Shown: piece after piece, positions 8,426 to 17,099 of the stretch
Numbering within the stretch: position 1 is the first letter of the stretch
Layout: the number at the start of each line of letters is the position of its first letter
NCBI GenBank assembly: GCA_012521705.1
Contig: JAAYLX010000025.1
Span: 1-64,000, forward strand
Origin: Clostridiaceae bacterium
Lineage (GTDB): Bacteria > Bacillota > Clostridia > DSM-8532
Reading direction: 5' to 3'
DNA length: 64,000 nt
The notes under the pieces: generated by a model
Database searches by the model: none
What the model saw: only the letters and a program-made list of their open reading frames with translations
Told to the model about the DNA's origin: nothing
Translations under genes and position numbers: made by a program

Positions 8426-8890
8426 ATGAGAGGAAAACCAATTGTAATAGGCTGTGACAATGCAGCGGTAACTTTGAAAAAAACCATTATTGACTTTCTG
8501 AGATCAAAAGGGGTTACCGTGGAGGATGTCGGAGTAGACAGTGAAGATGATAAAACCGATTATCCTTATGTGGCAGCCAGGGTCTGCGAGGAGATTATTG
8601 CCTCGGACTACAAAAAAGACGGAATCCTGCTCTGCGGTACAGGTATTGGTATGGCGATGACCGCCAATAAGTTCAAAGGAATAAGGGCTGCGGTATGCCA
8701 TGACAGTTTCTCTGCTGAGCGTTCAATCCTCAGTAATGACGGAAACGTTCTGTGTATGGGCGCCCGCGTCATAGGACCGGAGTTGGCTAAAAAAATCGTC
8801 GGTGAATGGATCAACCTCGAGTTTGTAGATGGCAGGTCCACACCCAAAGTAAATGCCATGAAAAGTATAGAAGCGCAAAATCTTCGGTAA
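8426..8890 (+). CDS. RpiB/LacAB-family sugar-phosphate isomerase (DerI-like)
   Basis: 154 residues, typical of RpiB/LacAB. The catalytic Cys70 lies in the CGTGIGM motif, and CHD (His92) and NVLCMGARVIG are present. The canonical SDHAG motif near the N-terminus reads CDNAA (Asp11-Asn12), so the usual His is Asn. That argues against ordinary ribose-5-phosphate isomerase. Homologues called DerI/EryI interconvert D-erythrulose-4-phosphate and D-erythrose-4-phosphate, and pairing with the TIM homologue next door fits that. It lies 27 bp after the RLP with a strong AGGGGGG-type ribosome site. Confidence 0.83.
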   Translation: MRGKPIVIGCDNAAVTLKKTIIDFLRSKGVTVEDVGVDSEDDKTDYPYVAARVCEEIIASDYKKDGILLCGTGIGMAMTANKFKGIRAAVCHDSFSAERSILSNDGNVLCMGARVIGPELAKKIVGEWINLEFVDGRSTPKVNAMKSIEAQNLR

Positions 8891-8900
8891 GCGGGGCGGG

Positions 8901-9701
8901 ATGGATATGATCAGCAAGCTTTACATAGGTACCAATACCAAAATGTACAAAACCATTGCAGACACAGTATCTTATCTTGAAGAACTAAAAAAATTGACAG
9001 CGGATATTGACCGCAATCTTATAGAGCTTTTTGTAATCCCATCTTTTACTTCGTTGAGCAGGGCTAAAGAACTTGTCTCAGACGGTAGTATAAAGTTAGG
9101 CGCGCAAAATATGTGCTGGGAGGACCAGGGCCAGTTTACAGGGGAAATCTCCCCGGTCATGTTGAAGGAAATCGGCATTGACATAATTGAACTCGGCCAT
9201 TCCGAACGGAGGCATATCTTTGGAGAAACCGATGAACAACTCAACAAAAAAGTAATTGCAGCCCTGAAACATGGCTTTACACCTCTTCTTTGCATAGGGG
9301 AAACGTTGGAACAAAAACAGCTTAGAATAAGTGACGAATGTCTTTCAATTCAGTTAAAAGCAGGTCTTAATGGAATTTCAGAGTCAGATGCAAGAAAAAT
9401 CTGGGTGGCCTACGAACCCGTATGGGCAATAGGCGTAAACGGCATTCCCGCATCCCCTGAGTACGCAGATGAAAAACAGGGAGTCATTAAAAAGGTTCTT
9501 TATGATCTGTTCGGTGAAACAGGCAGTGATATTCCTGTTTTGTACGGAGGAAGCGTAAATCCCGGAAATGCATGCGAATTAATCAAGCAGCCAAACATTG
9601 ACGGATTATTTATCGGAAGAAGCGCCTGGGATGCAGGCAATTTCAACAGCATCATCAGAGACGTTCTGCCATTATTCCTAAGTAAGAAAAACTTGAATTG
9701 A
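8901..9701 (+). CDS. Triosephosphate-isomerase homologue (LerI-like tetrulose-phosphate isomerase)
   Basis: 266 residues with TIM-barrel catalytic residues conserved: Asn12/Lys14 in GTNTKMYK, His100 in ELGHSERR, Glu172 in AYEPVWAIG, and the phosphate-binding YGGSVNPGN. The first motif differs from the glycolytic GNWKMN. The gene sits inside a sugar-uptake operon, so it is probably not the housekeeping enzyme. LerI/EryH homologues convert L-erythrulose-1-phosphate to D-erythrulose-4-phosphate, which bridges the RLP and the RpiB-like enzyme here. It begins 10 bp after the preceding stop. Confidence 0.85.
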   Translation: MDMISKLYIGTNTKMYKTIADTVSYLEELKKLTADIDRNLIELFVIPSFTSLSRAKELVSDGSIKLGAQNMCWEDQGQFTGEISPVMLKEIGIDIIELGHSERRHIFGETDEQLNKKVIAALKHGFTPLLCIGETLEQKQLRISDECLSIQLKAGLNGISESDARKIWVAYEPVWAIGVNGIPASPEYADEKQGVIKKVLYDLFGETGSDIPVLYGGSVNPGNACELIKQPNIDGLFIGRSAWDAGNFNSIIRDVLPLFLSKKNLN

Positions 9702-9766
9702 AAACAGCCCGGATTTGAGGGTGAGTGCAGAAAAAAGCTGAAGAGGCTGTAGAACAGGAGATTAAT

Positions 9767-10366
9767 ATGGTTGATGTTAAAAAAATTAAAGATGAGATGC
9801 TATTAGCTGCAAAAAGAGCATATACAAGGGGCATACAGACAGGTAACGGGGGAAACTTCAGCGCCCGTATTCCCGGCAAGGACCTTATGCTGGTAAAATC
9901 CAGCGGTGGCTCTTTCATAGACGCCGACCATAACAGCTTGCTGGTAACAGATTTTGACGGAAAACTGGTGGAGGGGGAAGGAAAGCCCACCCGCGAAGCT
10001 CTTCTCCACGGATTTATCTATAAAATTGCACCCCAGGTCAACGGAATAATGCATTGCCATTCTCCCTGGTCCATTGGCTGGGCCTCCACAAGAAAGAATC
10101 TGGAGAATGTAACCCATCATCTTAAGCTCAAGTTTGATTGTCCTATAGTGACATTGGATATTAATGCAGGCGTAGTGCCTGAAGAAGAGTTCTACAAAGT
10201 TGAGGAGATTTTCAAAAAATATCCCAAACTGCCGGCATTTCTGCTTGTCGATCACGGTGTTGTGGCAGTCGGGAAGGACATCATCGATGCCGAACATAAC
10301 GCAGAATTGATTGAAGAATCTGCTCAGGTCGCCTTTCTGAAAGCATTGGCTTCAAGTTTCCGCTAA
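9767..10366 (+). CDS. Class II aldolase/adducin-family protein
   Basis: 199 residues from ATG 9767, placed six bases after CAGGAG; the frame is open to 9725. The Zn ligands of the fuculose-1-phosphate aldolase/OtnC fold are intact: Glu77, His96-Cys-His98 and His163 (VDHGVV). Members cleave sugar-1-phosphates or decarboxylate 3-oxo-tetronate-4-phosphate (OtnC). In this operon it could give a second exit from a 3-oxo-sugar-acid phosphate, or yield dihydroxyacetone phosphate plus glycolaldehyde from a tetrulose or pentulose phosphate. I cannot choose between these from sequence. Confidence 0.83.
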   Translation: MVDVKKIKDEMLLAAKRAYTRGIQTGNGGNFSARIPGKDLMLVKSSGGSFIDADHNSLLVTDFDGKLVEGEGKPTREALLHGFIYKIAPQVNGIMHCHSPWSIGWASTRKNLENVTHHLKLKFDCPIVTLDINAGVVPEEEFYKVEEIFKKYPKLPAFLLVDHGVVAVGKDIIDAEHNAELIEESAQVAFLKALASSFR

Positions 10367-10402
10367 TGGAAAGTGGATTTCAGAAAAGTAAATAATACGG
10401 TT

Positions 10403-10431
10403 TTGGTTCCTATATTTATTCCTTTTATATA
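10403..10431 (+). promoter_or_regulatory. Putative sigma-A promoter for the first sugar transporter
   Basis: TTGGTT (10403-10408) and TATATA (10426-10431) are separated by 17 bases in the 207-bp gap between the aldolase and the solute-binding protein. This suggests the transporter genes have their own promoter in addition to read-through. Confidence 0.45.
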
Positions 10432-10524
10432 TAGGGTTTAGTAAATTATTTTCTTCAAGGAAGAGCACAGGACTAATAATCGGTGCCAATATAAATCGAA
10501 AATGTGTTGGTCCGGTTTTAGATA

Positions 10525-10545
10525 GATATTTGTAAATCAAATATC
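10525..10545. repeat. Inverted repeat upstream of the solute-binding protein gene
   Basis: GATATTTG and CAAATATC form a perfect 8-bp inverted repeat with loop TAAAT, 28 bases before the ATG. It is a candidate operator for the GntR protein encoded at 16349, or an mRNA-stabilising hairpin. Confidence 0.4.
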
Positions 10546-10573
10546 AAAAATCAAAATTAATGGAGGGAATGAA

Positions 10574-11737
10574 ATGAAAAAAGTATTCCTAATGGCCATC
10601 TCTTTGATACTGGTAGTTGCAGTGCTGGTTGGTTGCGGACAATCCGCGACAAATAAGCCAAGCGAATCCACTGCTCCTTCGACATCATCAGAGCCTGCAA
10701 AATCTGAGGAACCAAAACCATCTGAAAAACCTTTGGCAAACTCTTATTGGGGAGATGCTCCGGCATCTGAAGCAGACTCAGCTCCGGTTCCCATCGACAA
10801 TCTGCCGACAGAAGGAATAGGAATTCAGATTTCTACAAACGTAAAAGCAAACGAGAAATATAAGATTGCTATTATCGTTAAGAACACAACCAACCCATTC
10901 CTCCTCAAATCCATAGCAGGTACAGAAAAAGCTGCTAAAGACATGGGATTTGAATGCATTTCTCTTGCTCCTGCAAGACAGGACAGCCTTGAAGATCAGG
11001 TTAAGATTATTGAAGATGCTATTCAGCAGGGCGTAGACGGAATCATCCTCCATCCGATCGATTCAAACGGAATCATGCCTGCAATCAGAAAAGCAGAAGA
11101 AGCAAATATTCCTGTTGCATGTATCGGAACTCCTGCAGCAAAGCAGACCTTCTTAAGAACAGGTGTTGACTACAAAGCAACCGGCTTACTCATTACACAT
11201 CATGTTGCTGAACAGATAGGTAAAAAAGGTAAGATCATAATTCTTGAAGGACCTCCGGCTGCACAGAACGCACAGGAAAGACTTGCTGGTATTAAGGAAG
11301 CACTTCAGAGCTATCCTGAAATCGAAGTAGTTGCATCACAGACAACCAACTTCAAGAGAACAGAAGGTATGCAGGTAACAGAAAACCTCCTGCAGAAATA
11401 CAAAGATATCGATGCTATTATCGCATGTAACGACGAGAGCGCATTGGGTGCTATCCAGGCTCTTAAGGCAGCAGGCCTTGCAGGAAAAGTTGTAATAGGA
11501 AGCTTCGACGGTAACGAAGACGGAAGCTCAGCTATAAAGAATGGTGATATGCATGTTACTTACAACACCGACCCATTCGGTTCAACATATCTTGCTGCAG
11601 CTTACATAGTACAGTACCTGAATGAAGGAACAATGCCTCCCAAATACTTTGTTCCCTTCCCTTCAGAACTCCAGAATCCGCTTATCACAGGCGCAAACAT
11701 CGACCAATACATGAGTGATATTGCATGGTGGAGATAA
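10574..11737 (+). CDS. Sugar ABC transporter solute-binding lipoprotein (RbsB type)
   Basis: 387 residues. A lipoprotein signal ends in LVGC (lipobox Cys near 21), followed by a Ser/Pro/Glu-rich linker (about 25-60) and a Peripla_BP_4 fold. Typical motifs are IAIIVKNTTNPFL, GVDGIILHPIDS, CNDESALGAIQALKAAG and GSFDG. It captures a monosaccharide-like ligand at the cell surface and passes it to the 11822-15286 proteins. GGAGGG precedes the ATG. The ligand is not deducible; linkage to the RLP operon suggests a branched sugar, sugar acid or lactone. Position first in the transporter operon fits the usual excess of binding protein. Confidence 0.9.
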   Translation: MKKVFLMAISLILVVAVLVGCGQSATNKPSESTAPSTSSEPAKSEEPKPSEKPLANSYWGDAPASEADSAPVPIDNLPTEGIGIQISTNVKANEKYKIAIIVKNTTNPFLLKSIAGTEKAAKDMGFECISLAPARQDSLEDQVKIIEDAIQQGVDGIILHPIDSNGIMPAIRKAEEANIPVACIGTPAAKQTFLRTGVDYKATGLLITHHVAEQIGKKGKIIILEGPPAAQNAQERLAGIKEALQSYPEIEVVASQTTNFKRTEGMQVTENLLQKYKDIDAIIACNDESALGAIQALKAAGLAGKVVIGSFDGNEDGSSAIKNGDMHVTYNTDPFGSTYLAAAYIVQYLNEGTMPPKYFVPFPSELQNPLITGANIDQYMSDIAWWR

Positions 11738-11821
11738 TCTGTTGTTCATAGTCCCTGGGGGGAAATAGTTCGAGACAGCAGAAATCTTTAAGGGACACAA
11801 GTTAGCATAGAGGTGAGAAAA

Positions 11822-13336
11822 ATGGATAATGTTATTCTGACAACGCGTGCAATAACCAAAGAGTTTCCGGGCGTTAAGGCGTTGGACAGCGTAGACTTTG
11901 ATTTAAGAAGCGGTGAAGTACATATTTTGGTCGGTGAAAACGGGGCCGGAAAAAGTACTTTGTCCAAGGTCATCTTAGGTGCGTATATTCCCGAGGGCGG
12001 AGAAATATATCTCGGCGATGAGAAAGTATCTTTCAAATCAACAAGGGATGCGCTTCAAAGAGGTATAGCCGCTGTGTATCAGGAATTCACGCTGATTCCA
12101 TACCTGAATGTCGCGCAGAACATCTTTTTCAACAGGGAACCCAGAAACAAATACGGGCTTATTGACCATAAAAAAATGGAAAGGGACGCAAAAAAGCTTC
12201 TTGAGTCACTGAACTGTGATTACATTAATGTCAAGCTCCCCACCAAGTTTCTGAGTGTTGCAGAGCAGCAAATGGTCGAGATAGCCAAAGCTCTGTCATT
12301 CAATCCGCGCATCATGGTATTTGATGAGCCTACGGCGACGCTGTCCGAACGTGAAGTGGAATCTTTGTTCAGGCGCATTAAGAAACTCAAGGAATCAGGA
12401 ATAGGAATTATTTATGTTTCTCACCGTATGCAGGAATTCAAACATATTGGAGATCGCATTACCGTGCTGAGAGACGGTAAGAAGATTGCCACCGTCAATA
12501 TTGATGAAGTGAACGACATGGAACTTGTCAATATGATGGTAGGACGAGATATTTCACAGGTCTATCACAGATCTGAAAACCACTTTACCGGGGAAGTGTT
12601 AAGAACCGAAAAGCTCTCTGACAAAAAAGGAAGAGTTAAAGAAGTGGACATTACTCTTAACAAGGGTGAAATAGTTGGTATTGCCGGGCTGGTCGGTGCC
12701 GGAAGAACAGAACTCGCAAGACTCATATTCGGCATCGACCCCATTGGCGGGGGGAAACTGTTTATCAAGGGAAAAGAGATCAAAGACAATTCCCCGGTAA
12801 AGATTGTAAAGGAAGGAGTCGGCATGGTTTGTGAAGACCGTAAACGTATGGGTCTCGCATTGAACCATTCTGTAATGTGGAACACAGTTGCGGTCAGCCT
12901 TAAATCATTCTTCCCGAAACTACTGATTTCTCATAAAAAGATTGTTGAGATAGTTACTGATTATGTAAAACAGTTGCGCGTAGCCACACCGGATATCTAC
13001 AGAGCTTGCAAGAACCTTAGCGGGGGTAATCAGCAAAAAGTTGTATTGGCAAAATGGCTTAGTGCAAACACCGACATTATGATTTTTGACGAACCTACAA
13101 GAGGTATTGACGTAGGCGCGAAAATGGAAATTTACGCTATGATGGACAAGTTGGCGACTGAAGGGAAGTCGATCCTGATGATTTCATCCGAGCTACCGGA
13201 AGTAATAGGAATGAGTGACAGAATATACATCATGAACAATGGAAGAATTGTTGGCGAGTGCAAGAGAGGCGAACTTAGCGCCGATCAGATAGGCGCGCTG
13301 ATGCTCGGGGTAGGGGGTGATTCATGTGCAAGCTAA
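11822..13336 (+). CDS. Sugar ABC transporter ATP-binding protein (RbsA type)
   Basis: 504 residues from ATG 11822 with GAGGTGAGA upstream. Two tandem ABC domains are present: the N-terminal one has Walker A GENGAGKST, and the C-terminal one has the usual degenerate GLVGAGRTE. LSGGNQQKVVLAKWL and FDEPTRGIDVG mark the second signature and Walker B. It energises the permeases at 13326 and 14306. The stop codon overlaps the following permease start, indicating translational coupling. Confidence 0.93.
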   Translation: MDNVILTTRAITKEFPGVKALDSVDFDLRSGEVHILVGENGAGKSTLSKVILGAYIPEGGEIYLGDEKVSFKSTRDALQRGIAAVYQEFTLIPYLNVAQNIFFNREPRNKYGLIDHKKMERDAKKLLESLNCDYINVKLPTKFLSVAEQQMVEIAKALSFNPRIMVFDEPTATLSEREVESLFRRIKKLKESGIGIIYVSHRMQEFKHIGDRITVLRDGKKIATVNIDEVNDMELVNMMVGRDISQVYHRSENHFTGEVLRTEKLSDKKGRVKEVDITLNKGEIVGIAGLVGAGRTELARLIFGIDPIGGGKLFIKGKEIKDNSPVKIVKEGVGMVCEDRKRMGLALNHSVMWNTVAVSLKSFFPKLLISHKKIVEIVTDYVKQLRVATPDIYRACKNLSGGNQQKVVLAKWLSANTDIMIFDEPTRGIDVGAKMEIYAMMDKLATEGKSILMISSELPEVIGMSDRIYIMNNGRIVGECKRGELSADQIGALMLGVGGDSCAS

Positions 13337-14309
13337 TACCAGAGCCAAGAGTTTTATTACTGATTTTGTGAGAAAAATTCCTCCAGTACTTTGGATCACC
13401 CTTTTACTCATTACGATATTCAGCATGGCATCGGACCAATATCTAAAGTTCAGCAATTTCACAAACATCCTTGTTCAATCGGTGCCTCTGATGCTGGTGG
13501 CATTTGCTCAAACTTTGATAGTACTGACACAGGGTACGGATCTGTCGCTGGGAGCCCAGGTAAGTTTTGTAACGGTACTGTGGATATACCTGACGAAAGC
13601 AGGCTTACCTATTTACATTGCAGCAATTATTTCAGTTGTGGCATCTATGTTTGTCGGTTCCATCAACGGATTGATTGTATCAAAGGGTAAAATTCCACCC
13701 TTTATCGCGACCCTTGGCATGCAGAATATTTTAAACAGTATATCAATGTTATTGACAGCAGGAGCTTCCATTTATATCTATCATCCGCTCTTCTACGATG
13801 TAACCAAAGCCAAAATAATCGGAATACCTCTTGTTGTATGGATTACAGCGTTCATGTTCATGGTGACATGGGTAGTGCTTTACAAGACTAAATTGGGAGC
13901 GCAGATATTTGGTCTGGGTGGTAACCAGGAAGCTCTGACACTTGCAGGTATTAACCTGGTAAAACCATCAATAAAGATTTACGCATTTGCCGGTTTATTA
14001 ACCAGTGTCAGCGGACTTATTACAACATGCAGACTTGAGTCCGGCCAGCCTGTTGTGGGAGCTGGATGGGAATTTGAAGCCGTTGCTGCCACACTTCTTG
14101 GAGGTACTTCCCTCCGTGAAGGAAAGGGAGGTATTGGAGGAACTATCTTTGGGGTGCTTCTGATTACGATACTCAAAAATGGTCTTAATATCTCTGGTGT
14201 ACCGTCACTTTATCAAAATGCAATTATAGGTTTGATCATACTTATGTCCATTGTTATTGATGCATTGGCACGACGCATGAAAAGTTATGAGGAGGGAGCG
14301 AAACTATGA
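13326..14309 (+). CDS. Sugar ABC transporter permease 1 (RbsC type)
   Basis: About 327 residues from GTG 13326 (GGGGGTGA upstream); the frame also allows GTG 13317. Eight to ten hydrophobic helices are visible, with the BPD_transp_2 family motifs TQGTDLSLGAQ, FIATLGMQN and GGTSLREGKGGIGGT. It overlaps the ATPase gene upstream and the second permease downstream (ATGA at 14306). It forms part of a heteromeric membrane channel. Confidence 0.9.
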   Translation: MQANTRAKSFITDFVRKIPPVLWITLLLITIFSMASDQYLKFSNFTNILVQSVPLMLVAFAQTLIVLTQGTDLSLGAQVSFVTVLWIYLTKAGLPIYIAAIISVVASMFVGSINGLIVSKGKIPPFIATLGMQNILNSISMLLTAGASIYIYHPLFYDVTKAKIIGIPLVVWITAFMFMVTWVVLYKTKLGAQIFGLGGNQEALTLAGINLVKPSIKIYAFAGLLTSVSGLITTCRLESGQPVVGAGWEFEAVAATLLGGTSLREGKGGIGGTIFGVLLITILKNGLNISGVPSLYQNAIIGLIILMSIVIDALARRMKSYEEGAKL

Positions 14310-15286
14310 AAAAATATATGGAAACACTCAGGCGCTCCCAATCATTCTACAGTTATATTGGACTGGCGCTTGTATTCATTATCGCCTCGGTTATCGTAAA
14401 AGAGTTTCTTACATTTGACAATATTATCACGGTACTGCGGCAGGGTAGCATACTCTTAATTCTGAGCACCGGACTGACAGCGGTTATATTGACCGGAAAC
14501 ATGGATCTTTCTGTTGGTGCCTCCTCCGGCCTTGTCGGATGTATATGTGCCCAGCTTTTGAGGGCAGGACTTCCGATTCCACTGGTATTTTTGATTGGCT
14601 TGCTTGCAGGCGCTCTGGTTGGAGTCTTCAACGGATTTTTGGTGGGCATTGTAAAATTGCCGTCATTTGTCGCTACATACGGTACAAACTGGGTGGTTGC
14701 AGGATTGTCAATCATCATAATGCACGGGGACATCATATATGGACTTCCGAAAGGGTTCACCTGGTTCGGGACAGGATATGTTGGCCCAATACCTTTTATA
14801 ATAATATTCGCGCTCGTAATTGTAATTATCGCTTATATACTGCTCCAGAAGACAACTTTAGGAAGGGATATTTACGCTTACGGCTCAAATAAGGATGCGG
14901 CTCTTTTCTCGGCCGTGCCCATAAAGAAAACCCTGTTTTCAGCCTTTATCATGTCGGGTCTGACAGCTGCCATCGCTGGAATGTTAATGACAGCGCGCTT
15001 AAATGCCGCGGATGCAACCATGGGTGATACATACGGACTCCAAACCGTTGCGGCGGTTGTGGTCGGCGGAACATCAATGCTCGGCGGTGAAGGCGGAATT
15101 ACAGGTACTGTAATCGGAGCCATGCTTCTGACGATTATTGTAAATGTTATGAATCTTTTGGGAATCTCATCATTTGCGCAGCCCATGGTAGTCGGATTTG
15201 TAATAGTCGTTATGGTTCTGTTCGACTCGTATTCAAGAAGAAAACAGAACACTGTCGTCAGGAGAAAGCAGCCCCAAACAAACTAA
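14306..15286 (+). CDS. Sugar ABC transporter permease 2 (RbsC type)
   Basis: 326 residues, BPD_transp_2 family. The motifs TGNMDLSVGASSG, LPSFVATYGTNW and GGTSMLGGEGGITGT mark the periplasmic loop and EAA-like region. Together with 13326-14309 it makes a two-permease system, whereas the second transporter in this window has only one permease gene. The start overlaps the preceding stop by four bases. Confidence 0.9.
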   Translation: MKKYMETLRRSQSFYSYIGLALVFIIASVIVKEFLTFDNIITVLRQGSILLILSTGLTAVILTGNMDLSVGASSGLVGCICAQLLRAGLPIPLVFLIGLLAGALVGVFNGFLVGIVKLPSFVATYGTNWVVAGLSIIIMHGDIIYGLPKGFTWFGTGYVGPIPFIIIFALVIVIIAYILLQKTTLGRDIYAYGSNKDAALFSAVPIKKTLFSAFIMSGLTAAIAGMLMTARLNAADATMGDTYGLQTVAAVVVGGTSMLGGEGGITGTVIGAMLLTIIVNVMNLLGISSFAQPMVVGFVIVVMVLFDSYSRRKQNTVVRRKQPQTN

Positions 15287-15377
15287 TCCGGTAATTCAAT
15301 TTATATAAAATTATTTAATCTATTTGCATAATTAAGTTTTTAAAGCACAACAAATTAACATAAAAGGAGACATGCTT

Positions 15378-16181
15378 ATGAAAAACCTTACAGTAAGACC
15401 TATCAACACAGGGTATGTGCCAACTCATCCTTTGCAGTATCATTACCACTTCTCCTGTGCGCCTTACCTGAAGGATGTTCCCGATAAAAAAATTCCTCTT
15501 CCTGTCTTCACTTTCCTGGTAGAGGGCGGGGATAAGCTTCTTTTGGTAGACACAGGTATGTCATGGACTGAGAGGGCAAACAAATACCATCATCCCGGCT
15601 CATGGCAGGAACCGGGCCAGGCTATACATGAGCAACTTGAGAAATTAGGCTATAAGCCTGAGGATATTGACTTCGTGGTATTCACACATCTTCACTGGGA
15701 TCATATGTTCTATGTGGAGAAGTTCACAAATGCCACACTTATTGCTCATGAAAGAGAATGGGAATTTGCCAACAACCCGATTCCTCTGTATTACAAATCT
15801 TATGAACATCCTGCCCTCGGAATAACACGCCCCTTTGAGGGACTCAAATTCGAGACCGTCAGAGGCGAAACTGAGATTATGCCCGGCGTAAGAGTATTCG
15901 AGACCTTCGGTCACTCACCAGGACATATGTCAGTAGAAATTGACACCAAAGAAGGCAGCTATATTTGCGCAGGCGACTCAATCTTTGTAAAAGGCAATCT
16001 GAAGGAAATACCCGAGATCCACTATAATATTTCACCACCGGGACGATTCTACAATATCGTTGAGGCGTGGAGGAGCATAGAGATCCAGAAAGAAAGGGCA
16101 AAGAGTCCTGATTTCTTACTGCTGTGCCACGATGCCGACCTCTTGGAGCTTGTAAAGACCAAACCTGTATTCGGTGTGTAA
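15378..16181 (+). CDS. Metallo-beta-lactamase-fold hydrolase (lactonase-like)
   Basis: 267 residues from ATG 15378 (AAGGAGA at 15364-15370; ATG 15372 is also in frame). The dinuclear metal motif reads HLHWDH, followed by GHSPGHMS and a late CHD motif, as in AiiA/AttM-type N-acyl-homoserine lactonases. Within a sugar-acid operon a sugar lactonase role (opening an aldonolactone before oxidation) is more plausible than quorum quenching. That is inference. It lies 91 bp after the permeases in an AT-rich gap. Confidence 0.78.
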   Translation: MKNLTVRPINTGYVPTHPLQYHYHFSCAPYLKDVPDKKIPLPVFTFLVEGGDKLLLVDTGMSWTERANKYHHPGSWQEPGQAIHEQLEKLGYKPEDIDFVVFTHLHWDHMFYVEKFTNATLIAHEREWEFANNPIPLYYKSYEHPALGITRPFEGLKFETVRGETEIMPGVRVFETFGHSPGHMSVEIDTKEGSYICAGDSIFVKGNLKEIPEIHYNISPPGRFYNIVEAWRSIEIQKERAKSPDFLLLCHDADLLELVKTKPVFGV

Positions 16182-16287
16182 CCGCTGCTTGAGAAGTTTC
16201 CTTAAGGCAGATAAAAGCAGGTTCAAATAGAGTTTGCAGGCTGGTAAGCTAATGCTGTGGTAAGGGGTTTACATGCATAACGGGATA

Positions 16288-16316
16288 TTGTATCCTATTA
16301 ATGCTGATGCTATAAT
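16288..16316 (+). promoter_or_regulatory. Putative sigma-A promoter of the GntR gene
   Basis: TTGTAT (16288-16293), a 17-base spacer and a perfect TATAAT (16311-16316) lie 33 bases before the GntR ATG. Confidence 0.55.
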
Positions 16317-16348
16317 TAACATGGAAAAATTATACGGAGTTGATAAGG

Positions 16349-17056
16349 ATGGTTAATTCAGGTCAGGCACCTGCAAAAATTAAATATAAACGTATGCCGG
16401 AACTTGTCATGGACCAGTTGATGGACTGGATAATGGACGGCACAATTTCCATGGGGGATAAGCTTGTTGCGGAAGATCTGGCCTCGAAAATGGGTGTCAG
16501 CAGAATGCCTGTACGTGAAGCATTAAAAAATATGGAGAAATCCGGTATAGTTGAATCCATCCCTTATGTAGGCACACGTGTAGTTGAGCTTACCATGGCA
16601 GATGTAAAGCAGATTTACATCATGAGAAAAGCCCTTGAGCCTATAGCAGCTTACTATGCCTGCAAAAACATTACCGATGAGAGAATTGAAACTCTTATTG
16701 CAGTCCAGGAACAGCTTGAGAGGGTTCTCTTTGAAGAGAATCCCGACGGAAAGGAAATTTTCGTCCTTAACAGGGAGTTCCATTTCACAATCTATGAGAC
16801 ATCGCAGATGAGACACCTTGTAAATTCAATATCCAACCTGTGGGACCATCTTGCGTTCTTTAAGCTCATCTATGGACGTAAATATGTCACAGACAAGGAT
16901 AGCGCCAAGAGAGTTGTAAGAGACCACAGGTCATTTATTGAGCTCCTCAAAAACAGGGATTGCAAAGGGCTTCAGGATGCTGTCCACGAATCTCTGGACA
17001 GACTTGTTTCGGGATTGAACGAAAGTATCGAGGATTATATTCACCCTAACAAATAA
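16349..17056 (+). CDS. GntR/FadR-family transcriptional regulator
   Basis: 235 residues from ATG 16349 (GGAG nine bases upstream; the frame continues to TTG 16340). The N-terminal winged helix (about 10-75, with the MGVSRMPVREALKNME recognition region) is joined to a C-terminal all-helical FCD domain (about 85-225). FCD domains often bind sugar-acid ligands with a metal held by Asp/His residues. It probably represses this catabolic locus and is released by a pathway intermediate. The inverted repeat at 10525-10545 is one possible operator. Confidence 0.87.
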   Translation: MVNSGQAPAKIKYKRMPELVMDQLMDWIMDGTISMGDKLVAEDLASKMGVSRMPVREALKNMEKSGIVESIPYVGTRVVELTMADVKQIYIMRKALEPIAAYYACKNITDERIETLIAVQEQLERVLFEENPDGKEIFVLNREFHFTIYETSQMRHLVNSISNLWDHLAFFKLIYGRKYVTDKDSAKRVVRDHRSFIELLKNRDCKGLQDAVHESLDRLVSGLNESIEDYIHPNK

Positions 17057-17099
17057 TAATTAGGGAAATTGGTGGGCTCGCCAAGAAAGGGATGAAACT

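Noticed and set aside
8901-9701. Housekeeping glycolytic triosephosphate isomerase
   Set aside because: Catalytic residues fit, but the first motif is atypical and the gene is embedded with an RLP and RpiB-like isomerase in a sugar-uptake operon, without gap, eno or gpm.
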